Source: Bidens hawaiensis (taxonomy: Eukaryota > Streptophyta > Magnoliopsida > Asterales > Asteraceae). From it: a DNA stretch of 64,000 bases. How positions within the stretch are numbered: position 1 is the stretch's first letter; each line of letters begins with the position of its first letter. The DNA lies in NCBI GenBank assembly GCA_021521415.1, contig JAIQDT010000675.1:186001-250000 (forward strand), given 5' to 3'. Shown one piece after another: positions 45,242-56,655 of this stretch. A model generated the notes under the pieces. The model saw only the letters and a program-made list of their open reading frames with translations. It had not been told where the DNA came from and searched no databases. Both the position numbers and the translations under genes were made by a program.

Positions 45242-46232
45242 TGAAGAGGTAGGTCCCAGCAGAGCCCAGTTGGACCCGCAAGACTCACCTTGAAGAGGGA
45301 CGTCTGCGCAACGACCAACTGCTTTCGCAGGACCCACCATGCTCAGAGATGAAGACCTTATGCGCAGTACGCCAGCTGTTCCCGCAGGGAAAGCCTCCCA
45401 ATGGTGAAGTAACCCGCTTGTTCCCGCAGTTGCGGATACAAGCCATCAGGGAAGGCTACCCGCACTGATAGCAAGGCTACACGCACAAGGCACTAACTCT
45501 TGATACTTCAGTAATGTCACCTGAAGGAATGAGCAAGGCGGGAATACTCCCGCCCAAATGAGCCAGTCCGTATGCTTCTGGAGGATCTTTTGTACTATAC
45601 CTGCCAAGGTATGGGCAAAACAGACGATCTGACCAAAACAACCCATGAACCAATCACAGGGTGACAGCTCACCGACAACAGTACGAGGAGGAGCACCCTC
45701 TAGTACTGTTTGTCACTATTAGCCGCTGCCTACTCACCAACCCTTACTATGGGACGTGCGTAGCCTACAGTTGGTGGAACAGTGCATAGCCGGCAGTAAA
45801 GGAACAGTATACAGCCGGCCTTGTCACTATCGGCCGCAGCCTATCCACCAACCAGCATGGCTTGTGCGTAGCCCACTGTTGGTAGAACAGGAATACTATT
45901 CGGCCGGATGTACCTTCTTGGAAACCTACCTTCGGCTATAAATACTCCAACACCTTGGAATGGTAAGGACATTATCGAATATCTCATTATCTTATCTCCT
46001 CTAGCAATCTCTTAATATACACTTATATTCAAGAGCAATCTAGTCTGATTCTCACGCCGGAGGGTGGTCACAAGGAGGTACCCCCCCCCCCCCTTCTCAG
46101 TGACGAGCTCACGGTGTCTGTATTGCAGGTTATCAGAAGAACTATCTTTGCCGGGTCTAACCCCTCGTGGGAAACATCTATTTAACCCCCAGATTATCCG
46201 TAATCTGCCCGGGGTCAATTAGTGTTTCTTCA
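45242..46232 (+). repeat. 3' LTR of the Tat element (991 bp)
   Basis: It pairs with 33778-34764. The TATA box is at 45937-45944. It has a longer C run (46081-46092) than the 5' copy. It is followed by the duplication CTTAC. Confidence 0.95.
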
Positions 46233-46237
46233 CTTAC

Positions 46238-46637
46238 CCAATTGCCAAAACGACGACCAAGAAAGGCCAGTCAATGGAAGCAACACCAAAACGACACCGC
46301 TATAAGCTGTGATGTGAGTTTGAATACTTGTGATTCTTTTATTTACTTGCGAATTTTGGGTTTTGATATTTAATTGGTTGTTACAGTCCAATTGATGATT
46401 CTCCAACGTCTGAACGTAGATTAGGCGAACTCTATCTACAAAGGTAATTTTCATAGTGTTTGATTCTTCAATGGGATTAATAAAATGCTTGGAATTAGGA
46501 ATTACTGAATTGGGATTAGGATTACAGGATTTGATGCTCAATTAGGTCGAATTATCTACTGATTTTGCTCCAAATCGGTGATCGATTTATTTAATGGGAG
46601 TTAACATTTTTATTATAACTTTTCATGATTCTATTTG

Positions 46638-46638
<1 letters not shown>
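46238..46638 (+). other. Flank of the Tat element with possible exon-like pieces
   Basis: Joined across the insertion, the flank reads TATTCCAG, then a GC-richer stretch to about 46308 followed by GTGAGT. A second piece, TTGTTACAG, about 57 bases, then GTAATT, lies at 46379-46443 (one frame: DDSPTSERRLGELYLQ). The spacing suggests exons of a host transcript, but no single frame joins them without a stop, and I do not recognise the peptide. Confidence 0.25.

Positions 46639-46675
<37 letters not shown>
46639..46675. repeat. TA/TG microsatellite
   Basis: A TA run followed by a TG run, at the left edge of the first MITE of the cluster. Confidence 0.95.
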
Positions 46676-46676
46676 A

Positions 46677-46985
46677 GGGTTAGGTTAGAATAAAAACTCA
46701 TTTGAGTTGTAAAAACTTTAAAAACTCATTCTCAACCACATGTTTTTAATTAAAGATTAAATTTGTGTTTCACAATTAAAGTTAATAAAAAATGTAAAAG
46801 TTTGTTTACATTTTCTCTCTCCTGAAAACATATATAAAAATTACTAAAAAATGTAAAAAAAATAGCAAAACATTTTTTTTTTATGTTTTCGATGTTTTGT
46901 ATTAAATGTAACAAAAAAAACGATATTATATAGGGTTTTCACGGGTTTTCTCAATTCAAGAGGGTTTTCAAACTATACTTCTCCC
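46677..46985 (-). mobile_element. MITE A in a TA microsatellite
   Basis: About 309 bp. It is the inverse of MITE B: the reverse complement matches 47007-47333 throughout (CAACTCAA ends, TTTTCAGGAGAGAGAAAAT centre). Its ends are inverted repeats around ACTCATTTGAGTTGTAAAAA. It is flanked on both sides by TA runs. It codes for nothing. Confidence 0.8.
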
Positions 46986-47006
46986 ATATATATATATATA
47001 TATATA

Positions 47007-47333
47007 GGGTAAGGTTAAAATGAAAACTCACTTGAGTTGTGAAAACCCACGAAAACCCTATGTAACATCGTTTTTTTTGTTACATGTAATATATGTTGTA
47101 ACATTTAATACAAAACATCGAAACATCAAAAAAAATGTTTTGCTATTTTTTAACATTTTTTTACTAATTTTTATATATGTTTTCAGGAGAGAGAAAATAT
47201 TATATTTATGTTTACATTTTTTATTCACTTTAATTGTAAACCACAAGATTTAAACATTAATTAAAAACATGTGGTTGAGAATGAGTTTCTAGAGTTTTCA
47301 CAACTCAAGTGGGTTTTCATTTTATACTTAGCC
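47007..47333 (+). mobile_element. MITE B in a TA microsatellite
   Basis: About 327 bp with imperfect terminal inverted repeats of some 40 bp (AAAACTCACTTGAGTTGTGA against the inverse of CACAACTCAAGTGGGTTTTC). TA runs lie at 46986-47006 and 47334-47370. Confidence 0.82.
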
Positions 47334-47370
47334 TATATATATATGTGTGTGTGTATATATATATATATAT

Positions 47371-47696
47371 GGGAGATTTCAAATGAGAACCCCTTTGAGT
47401 TTTAAGAACTCGAAAAAACTCAGTGTAACGATTTTTTTTTTCGAATTTTTTTTACACATGCGTAATATATGTAGGTTAGATACACGTAAAAAAATTACAG
47501 AATTTTTTACGAACCGAGTCGACATTTTACACATGTGTAACGGACGTAAAAGTTAGTGTAATCAGTTACATATTTATTCTCTCTCCTACTTTAACATTTT
47601 TGCCAGATTTAATCTCAACCACATATTCCACATATTCCTTTTTGCCAGAGTTCTTAAGTTCCTACAACTCAACATGGTTCTTAAAATATCCTTCCT
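47371..47696 (+). mobile_element. MITE C in a TA microsatellite, diverged
   Basis: About 326 bp. The ends GAGAACCCCTTTGAGTTTTA and CCTACAACTCAACATGGTTC are inverted repeats of the same type, again between TA runs. The centre differs from A and B (TTTTTACACATGCGTAATAT). Confidence 0.65.
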
Positions 47697-48950
47697 TTAT
47701 ATATATATACACACACACAATTATACTTCTAAAAAGGAACTATTTTCTTTTAACAAAGGGACCAAGTACATACGAATATACGATGACCAGCGTACAAAAG
47801 TCAACCAAGAAGCAAATTATTGGTGTAAGATTACAAGAAGACCACAATTAGACTTCACTGATACCTATAACGGACTAAAATGGATATAGTAGCTATATAT
47901 AGTATGGGGATCAATCTTTGATCAAGACCTACGAGGAACAGATAAAAGAAAAAAAACTTTGGAATCAATTTTGTCTGGACCAATGCTAGTTCAGACCTCA
48001 GATAAACAGCTTATTGATAAGTAAAGTTGTATGGAGTTTGAAGATTCGTTGGTCAAGATATAATCATAACAAGCCATTAATGATAAATGTGTCGTGACAC
48101 TAAAAGAACGATAATGTATTCGTATGAGAAAAGTTAACAACCCATAAATGTGTCATGACACTACAAAAACTAGTATTCGCATGAAAAGTTATCCGTTCAT
48201 TTACTATTAGAGGATCAAATGTTGATCGACAATAGTCCGTTGACACAGCCTGGCGTAGCTATCGATATAGTGATTGCATTAACTGGTGAATCATGTTGGA
48301 GCATTTACCAAAATAATTTTAACAAAACAAACATTGGGGTTGATCAAAATTACAGATCGACTCACTTGTCTTTGTCGCTCATCTTCAACGAAATCCAAAA
48401 TGAATTCACTATTAACAAGTTGAAAAGTCATTAAATGTATAATAATGATATGGGACATGTATTCCGGATGACAATTTCAACATATTCTATGGAGCATCTG
48501 ATGTACGACACTAGTAAATGCCAATCTAGTTATGGTTTAATAATTTGCATGCATGGAAATAACTTTGAAGAGGTCCTGTCTACAACAACTTCATCTACTA
48601 GAGGTGCACTAAACATCCTACATAAGTCCATTAAACACAACGAAGAGAGGGTGGGCATGTAGAATATGCTTTCACGTTTATAATAGGAAAAACAATTATG
48701 TAAGACAAGCAACCGATACTTACAGGTTTATGTAAGAAATCAAAATTAGCATTTAGTAGTAAACTCGAATGAGTGCATCCATAAGAAAATGGACGAGATA
48801 ATGAGAACATGACACTCGAAAGTACAAAACATCCAACCAAAACAAATATTAGAATCCTCGATGAACCAACACCGGATGTTTGAAGCTCTACTTTCCAAAA
48901 GACATTCACAAAACCAATGACCAAAAGACAGAAGGTGGTTGTTGATGGTC
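47697..48950. other. Unassigned DNA with a small duplication
   Basis: No supported gene. A unit of about 60 bp (ATAAATGTGTCRTGACACTA, then TATTCGYATGA) is repeated at about 48083 and 48145. The ORFs at 48219-48434, 48435-48662 and 48631-48924 (minus) have no recognisable features. Confidence 0.5.
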
Positions 48951-51900
48951 GGTTATATTTTCTATATTTAATTGTTTCTTTTATGCTTTTTTAGTTAGTT
49001 TTGTTGGGAACTTCGGTACATCAAGCATGCTTTTTGATCGATTTTCAGGCTTTAGTGCATTAAAGACATAATTTGGTGCATGTATTGAAGTCATATGAAG
49101 TCTCGGGAAGATCGAGGGTTGTGATAGATCAATTTAGAAGCAATAAAAATGAAAAAAAAACAATATTTGCGTCACCGACGCCACTATGTTGCCGACGTTG
49201 AGCCTGGATTGGCTCACGTGATTAGTGGATTTTGACAAATTTTTATAAAATTAATTACGGTTTCTGCCCCCACTTGGTTCATAACTGGTTCTAGGTCGAT
49301 TTTAGTGCTTTCTACACCTCTGGAGGCTCACTTTTTCCATCCGATTGAAGATTCTAAACTGAACCCCGAAGAATCGGAGGTGCAAATCACAACAATAAGC
49401 GGCTAATCTGCCTGTAATCATTCTTGGGTGTAGAGTTTGTATGTTTTAGTTGTTTTATCTAATTTAACTATTTGGCCAATATGTTTGTAATCGTTTGATA
49501 ATCTACATGACTTTGATGTTTCATATTGTTGTTTATTCATGTTGTTGAAGGTTAATTAGCATCATTGGCTTGTGTTTAAAGGCTGCATTAATAATTACTT
49601 GAGTAGGGTTTGATATCTTGTTCTAAGGCTATATTACATACATTTATTAATTGATCTATAAAGAAACTTTTATGCCAGTCACGATAGATAGTCACATGCT
49701 GATGTCTTTTATTAGGATATGGTAGATTGATGTCTTTTATTAGGATATGGTAGATAACCTGATTTATTAAATGTTAATGAAAGTTCAATTGGTTACATGA
49801 TGATATCTAATTGATTTACCTGCTTGAACCTAGGTGTGAATATAGTTCTATTACTTGTTTACAATTATATTTCGTTTAACTGTTACTTGTCACTTGAAAT
49901 CTAAGTTTTACAACTTAATCAAATAATAAACTGTTAAATGAAATTGTGTTAAAACACAAATCAACTTTATAATTAAGAATCAATTAGTTGTGAACACTGA
50001 TCACAAATTATCGTGGTTTGAGATTCTACTTTCCGTAACAAGTTAAGATGAATAAGACACCCAATTCTATTCACCTTAACTAGTTAAAGCAAGTAGGGTG
50101 ACGAACTAGGAGAGTCTATGGTTAGTGTTCATAATGTATTAGTCTAATATGACATGAAAAACTGTTGGTTGATGCTATCTATATATGGCATACATGTTTA
50201 TTAATACTTGATTGATCATCATTAGTCACAAATAAGTATGATTAAGTACTCAATGAAAACTGCACACTTTAAGACTAAAGATGGTGGAATTCACAAGTTT
50301 AATTCATAAAGTGTTACATAAAGATTTCTATACCAACATTGAATATGGTGGAACTATAAGAGTAATCCATTAAAGATTAATAACAACTTAATATAACGAA
50401 GTTGTAAATTTTTATAATCTTTGGGAAAGGTTATAAAACTACATTTGAACAAATATATTTAAATGTTTATTATTTGAATATCAATTGATACTTGAAAGAA
50501 TCATTCCTTTTTAGGAATGTCTTTCATTCAAACCTAACATTGGTGACTCAACTATCATCAAAAGACTAAGTCAAACTTAAAGGATGAAAGGTTTGAAGCT
50601 TAACAATGTGAAGAACCAACGTAAGATAAAGACTTCACATAATGTCCACATTGCCAAAACCAACGTGAAGTGGACTGGACGTCCACAGTCACTCAAAGCG
50701 ACCCTAGGAATCGACCGTTGGGCGTCCAGAAAGCAACCTTGCATCCCACATGCTTGATTATAAATAGAAGACTTAATCAAACTAAGTCTTCACCCATTTG
50801 CTCTACAACTTTCTCGCATACTTTCAAAGATAATCTCTTCCATAATTCAAGAAGAATTGAATCATTAAAGATCAAGAAAAAGAGACCAAAAGTTAGAGTA
50901 GAAAGAGCTTTTTTAACTACGAACCCAACATCTTGCTTGTGTATTTGAGAGATCATCACTAAAGGTTGTTCTAGTGATTTGGCAAATGAGGTTTTATCAT
51001 TTTGTTGATGATTTGAGAGGAGAACATACCATCTAAACATAGTGTTGTTATTGTATTGGGCTGGGAAACCCTATCTTGATATGGAGTTTATCTTTGCTGA
51101 GAGATTAAACTATCTTGATATAGTGTTTGTGAGGGTTCACTATCTTGACATACGGAACACATTGAAGAATTTAAAGCTAGGTACTTGGTGTAACTAGTCA
51201 AGAAGGTGATAGCTTCCTTTGAAGAGTGAAACGATTGTATCAATGATCCCTACAGTTTAGGGAGACGACCAGTCAAGAAAACTCTCAAACATGGGTATGG
51301 CAGAAGATGTAGAGTGACTTGGTTAACATTCATTTGAATATCTATAAATCAATTGTGTCATCACTATCCCTAAGCTCTTTACCTTTTCGCATTTATTTTT
51401 ATAAATTTCGAAAAGGGTATAACAAAGTTCTTAGCTCATTCAAATTTAAGAGAAAAGTATTCACCTTCTCAACTTTTCTACAAATTCTATGATGTTTTCA
51501 AAGGCCTTCAATTTTCAAGTCATGAATGTTGATTTTCTTTTAAGCTTTGGTTTATCATCCATGCTCACTATAAGCTAACCATATTTATCACTTTAATTTA
51601 GATTATGTTTACTAACATTTATTTGTGGATTATTGACAATGATTATGTTGATTTATAGTAGTATCATGATTATCCTTTTATGATGTTGTAAGTTTGATGA
51701 TATATACAAGATTTGTAAATGTTTTACTATGTTATGTTGGAAAACTCGTATGTTTGAAATTTATTCATAGACCAGTGTTGATTATTCTAATTTAAGGCTT
51801 TTGAATTAGGAATGGTGAATGAATTCTTGATCATGTTTACTTAGAATGTGCATCCTTATGCATGTTATGCTTATGTTTGGAAGATAAAATAATTTTTATT

Positions 51901-53180
51901 GTTTGTCATGTTGAGTTTTATATCTATCTAGGATTTGTTGACATAAATTCCTAATTTGTGTAATATTTATATGAGCATCGTATGTTGAAGAAGTGCATGG
52001 TTATTTCATGATCTTGTAAGTTTGAAAGTTTGATGATATATGCAAGATTTGTAGATGTTTTACTATGTTATGTTGGAAAACTCGTATGTTTGAAATTTAT
52101 TCATAGACCAGTGTTGATTATTCTAATTTAAGGCTTTTGAATTAGGAATGGTGAATGAATTCTTGATTATGTTTACTTAGAATGTGCATCCTTATGCATG
52201 TTATGCTTATGTTTGGAAGACAGTATTTTTTATGGTTTGTCATGTGGAGTTTTATATCTATCTAGGATTTGTTAACATAAATCCCAAATTTGTGTAATAT
52301 TTATATGAGCATCGTATGTTGAAGAAGTGCATGGTTATTACTTAGAATAGTCAAGTTTTTGGTGGATTATGTGTTTTTCATATTTTCTTTCCAAAGAGTT
52401 GGATTAGTCATCCTTGATAGGAAATTCATACACATTTATAAAACATTGACAATTATATCACTTAGTTTACTAAAATGATTTTAGGTGGTTTGTTTGTATC
52501 TTTCATTCTAACTTTCCAACCAATCATATGACTAAATATATTTAGCAAAATTCTAGTTGCTTATGCTTTTAGTGATCTTGCCATGTATTCATGCTTATCA
52601 TCATTTATAACTTTATGGATTCGAGATTAAAGTGATATTCTTCTTTAATTGATTGCTTTTTAGTACTTTGAGTATTTTTATGATTTGTTGTTATTTTGTA
52701 TGATAGTGTAGTTAAAAACACCGATTGTTGATTAATCGGTTAAATAGTAACAACAATTTAGTATCATGTGTCACTGTGTCCATCGACTGATATTCGCTTA
52801 TTACCTTTAGCTATATTACTATCCGATATTTATACTTGCGCATTGTATGTGTGGTGTAGTCCTTAGGTGAAAATCTATTTAAGGGGTGTTTACACTTGCG
52901 ATTATTTGTTAGGTTAACCAAGTTTGTTTTCTTTTAACCTAATCCAACTATTTAAACCTAATTAAATAAGAAAAATAAACAGAAACCATTAAGAATTAGC
53001 GACATTCAGAAATTGACATCAACGATCCACGATTGAGCAGCCAGTTAGCAGACGAGTCGGCGACCGCATCCTACCTTTGTTGCCTACCGCCATCCGCTCT
53101 CCACCACTACAGTAGTCCACCGTAGCACCGAGCGATGACCATGTCGTCCTCAATCCGAAACTAAACTATTTTTTAAGGGT
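48951..53180. other. Old LTR-retrotransposon-like noncoding DNA
   Basis: No coding sequence is found. A TATA box (TATAAATAGAAG) is at about 50759-50770. The following leader-like stretch to about 51420 (GGGAGACGACCAGTC, CTATAAATCAATTGTGTCA) has the look of plant LTR ends. I find no primer site and no paired LTR. A 28-bp duplication is at 49704-49760 and a 336-bp one at 51691-52340. Confidence 0.4.
51691..52340. repeat. Tandem duplication of about 336 bp
   Basis: Copies start at 51691 and 52027 and share nearly all bases from AGTTTGATGATATAT to TTGAAGAAGTGCATGGTTAT. No coding potential. Confidence 0.9.
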
Positions 53181-54121
53181 TAGATAATTATTTGATTGAT
53201 TAGATGGTCATTTGATCAATTAGTTTATTAGATGACCCGGCCTAATAATCCAAAAGAGTTACCATACAAACATATACGATAAATTTCAAACACCCAAAAA
53301 AATTTTAAACAATTTGAAAATATACTTTGGTCCACCAATGGACCAAAATCACAGGATAGGTAGTAGTAGAAACCCCAAAATGATTGAAAGACTCTCACGC
53401 TTATAGATAGACGAATATTGTTGTTCTTCTAGTTCTATCAGCATCTTGAACATTTAAACCTTCAAGCACATGCAAAACTGTAGACTATCGTCCAATCTTA
53501 GTTGCACCCAAAATCAACTTTTGTTTTTTTTCTATGTATATACAATAAATGAGTAAGCACGATACTATATTAAGGGACAAGCCAAATCGATCAATGTGGT
53601 CCTTAGGTTGCATCTTATCAAAAACTGCTATATATTATCATGCATATTTACGTGTCATTCATTCCCCCTTTGAATGTCTATCCTCAAATTAATACGCGCA
53701 AATGACATCTTTTTAACATACACATAGACATTAATTAACGCTTATCCCTACATCATTTCTTGAACGCTGAAAGTGGGCGTTCTTGGATTATTATCATTGA
53801 AAAGAAAGTGTGTGTTCAAGGATTATCACCACTGAAAAGACGTCAGATGTTCCTTCTAGCTAACTCGAAACAACCACAATTACTCAAGTGAATCAGTATC
53901 ATCAATATGTATGGTTGATACGTGTGGTCTTACCCCAATTGTTTGTAGTGAATATTGATTCTTAAAAGTTCTGATATAATATTGAAAAAAAAAACTCATT
54001 TAACAAGTCATTTGATTATAGATAACATAATTAATCAATTCTAGAATTTGATGTTGACTAGACAATGTTTATGCTGCCCCACATCATCCTTACATGCATT
54101 GTTCTTTTTTCTTTAGGTTGC
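53181..54121. other. Unassigned AT-rich DNA
   Basis: I see no gene and no element ends. Confidence 0.5.
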
Positions 54122-54434
54122 TAGAGCATTCTCATCCAACCCCTCATATTATGTGAGGGGTGTTTTTATAATTTAGAGAGTGATTCAGGGTGTTGTGAGT
54201 GAAGAGTTTTTATATTTTAGAAAAAGTAGTGATTTTTCTGTATATTTAAAAAGTTACTGTTTATCCCCTATAAGTTTTTAATATATGTTGAAAGTGGTTG
54301 TGAGTGAAGGAAAGAGAAAAGGTAATGATAAAAGGTATAAAAAGTAATATTTAATTGAAAAGAAGAGAGAAAATAAAGTGAGTTTTATTGTAATTTTTGG
54401 TTTGAAGATAGGGGATGGGATAAGAATGCTCTTA
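54122..54434. mobile_element. MITE (313 bp) with GAGCATTCT ends
   Basis: The left end TAGAGCATTCTCATCCAACC mirrors the right end GGGATGGGATAAGAATGCTC, giving terminal inverted repeats of about 25 bp. A three-base duplication (CTA/TTA) is possible, so a PIF/Harbinger-like origin is a guess. The ORFs inside are chance. Confidence 0.75.
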
Positions 54435-54843
54435 GATACATTGTTGTGTACGATTAGCATAAAAAATTTGTATTCTACTGTATTCTACACATACATGCGT
54501 AAGCATACACGTACACAAGTATACATGGAATGCATGTTAGGCGGGAGGATAAATATAAAGATATAAACGAGTTAAATGCAGAGTTAGTCCCTGTGATTTG
54601 CAGATATTTCACGCTTGATCCCTAAGGTTAACTAATTACAAACTTAAAGCTCATAGTTATAAATTTATACTAAGGTGCTCCAGATGTATGAAATTTGTAA
54701 CTACGGTGGTCCTTACCCGTTAATGCCATTAATATTTTCAATTAAGTCTGTATAAAATGACCAAATTACCATTAATAATAAGACTAGTAATCAAATTATA
54801 AGGCTTTATATCAGAAAAGATGTTATGGACATATCTTATCTTA
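54435..54843. other. Dispersed 'GTTAGTCCCTGTGATTTG' type sequence
   Basis: The stretch at about 54570-54770 (AGTTAGTCCCTGTGATTTGC) is a common kind of plant dispersed repeat. A similar one is at 55800-55930. No gene. Confidence 0.45.
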
Positions 54844-55718
54844 TCTTATATTACTATACTAATAAAAGAAAATGTTGAAGCTTAGGTGTCAAGCCTACAT
54901 TTCTCCTAATTTCTAATCTCTCATCTCATTCGTTCTAGCTATCTATGGGTTATGAATCAAATCCATTTAATCAATTAGGTTATAACATAGTGTAGATTTT
55001 ATTCATTATTAAGTTAATTGTTATTTTCATACATGAAGTTTGACTAACTACGCAAGTTTAGTACCTTTTTTAAATTTCTTGCAAATCAATATTATGACGT
55101 TTCCAAAATCATGCTATTTAGTACTTTTCGTTAACCCCGTTTGTTTTTTCCATTAAGTCGTGAATAAAATAGTAATTTTTTCTTTTATCATTTACTTAAC
55201 CCTGTGGTAAAAAATAAATGGATCGACCTACTTTTTTTTTAACAAAAATAAGCGAATCGAACTACTTTTTTTTAACAAAAGTAAATTATCTGGACCAGTT
55301 ATTTTAACAAAAATAAACGAACTGAACTACTTTTTTAACAAAAATAAACAAACCAGAAACACATTTTTTAACAAAAATAAACGAACCAAAATACTTTAAT
55401 AAAACAAGCAAACCGAACCACTTTTTTTTAACAAAAGTAAATAAACTCAACAATTTCTTTTTGCAAAAATAAATGAACCGAGCCATTCTTTAAACTGAAC
55501 TACCATTAAGTTCATATTTTTCATCATGTGTGGTATATGGGTGAACATTGAAAAGATACATTTCATAAGTCGTGAACTAAAACAAAATATAATTCATAAG
55601 TTTTACTTTGAACATTAAATTAATTGATAAGTATTTTAAGAATCACAATTGAAATAACGGACCTAATTTATTTTTATCATTTGATAAATCTCGTGTAATA
55701 CACGAGTTCAAAAACTAG
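54844..55718 (+). mobile_element. Non-autonomous Helitron (about 875 bp)
   Basis: The 3' end is CTAG (55715-55718) after a hairpin CTCGTGT-AAT-ACACGAG (55690-55706) eight bases upstream. The 5' end is TCTTATATTACTATACT; because of repeated ATCTT units, 54834 or 54839 are also possible starts. It is inserted before T. It codes for nothing. It contains the minisatellite at 55215-55490. Confidence 0.75.
55215..55490. repeat. Minisatellite of about 33 bp units inside the Helitron
   Basis: About eight units of the type AACAAAAATAAACGAACCGA plus ACTACTTTTTTT. The minus-strand ORF over it is a by-product. Confidence 0.85.
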
Positions 55719-56236
55719 TAACTTGATACAGTGTTTCGTTTGCTAATAATGAAGTACCAAACAAATTATAAATAGTAGTGTGACATAATTTTATTTAGAG
55801 TTAATTGCAGTTATGGTCTCTGTGATGAAACATAAAACACAGCCTTCAACCCCGTGGTGACCATTTCCCATATATGGACCCTGTAGTGGTCCTTTTTTTT
55901 GCAATTGGGATCCCGTCGTGAACCCAAAGTTTGTTTTTCTTATAAAAGACCACTATACCCTTGCAATTTGCAACCCAATGGTTTTAAATACATGCAATTT
56001 GGACCCTCGACTGTTAACATATATTCCCTCTAGCAATTTTAACCAACCGAATCTTGACTTTTTACGGATGACTATCTTTAACCAGTTGACCTTTATTGTA
56101 AGCTGCTTATTACAATCTACCAAACACAAATAGTCATAATCTTGGCTATATAACTTGATTATTTGTATAAAATTAACCAAATTGACATGAAATAAATAAT
56201 TTACATAGTTTTTAGCAATACATATACACACTACAT
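55719..56236. other. Unassigned DNA
   Basis: The stretch 55800-55930 resembles the 'GGTCTCTGTGATG' class of dispersed repeats. No gene is supported. Confidence 0.45.
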
Positions 56237-56655
56237 AGAGTTTGACTTTCTTAAGTCAACTACGACTTTACACAATATTAACCAATTAAAACAAAAGGTT
56301 TGACTTTCTTAAGCCAGACTATGACTTTACATAACATTAACCAATTGAAACACAAGGTTTGACTTTCCAAAATCAAACTGTGACTTTCAACAAATACAGC
56401 TGTCTAATATACTCAAATGCATACATTCAAATGCACACAATACATACCTATACACAAATACATACAGATACACATACACACAAATATACACATACGCATA
56501 CATATACACACATACATGTAGATACACATACACATATATATACGCATATAATCACATACATATATACATAGGCATATATACACAGATACATACATATATA
56601 TACACACAGATACGCACAAACATGTATATACACATAGATGTCTACACACATATTG
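56237..56655. repeat. Three 60-bp repeats followed by CA/TA-rich low complexity
   Basis: 56237-56385 has three units with GGTTTGACTTTCTTAAG, ACTNTGACTTTACA and TTAACCAATTGAAACA. 56400-56655 is a degenerate run of ACACATA/ATACATA. The ORFs over it are low-complexity artefacts. Confidence 0.85.

Larger units (their letters stand above)
33778..46232 (+). mobile_element. Tat-lineage Ty3/gypsy element, nearly intact (12,455 bp)
   Basis: It is bracketed by CTTAC at 33773-33777 and 46233-46237. It has LTRs of 987 and 991 bp, a primer site, a gag-pol frame with one stop, a repeat-rich spacer, a spliced antisense gene, a second repeat region and a purine-rich site before the 3' LTR. The extra RNase H between the normal RNase H and integrase marks the Tat lineage. 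By eye the LTRs differ at about 17 positions plus a C-run length difference, so the insertion is recent. Confidence 0.95.

Noticed and set aside
48219..48924. Three ORFs of 71-97 codons on both strands
   Set aside because: They overlap each other, show no motifs and lie in AT-rich unassigned DNA.
50400..51430. Endogenous pararetrovirus promoter and leader
   Set aside because: There is a TATA box and leader-like text, but no viral coding sequence or primer site nearby; LTR remains are the simpler reading.
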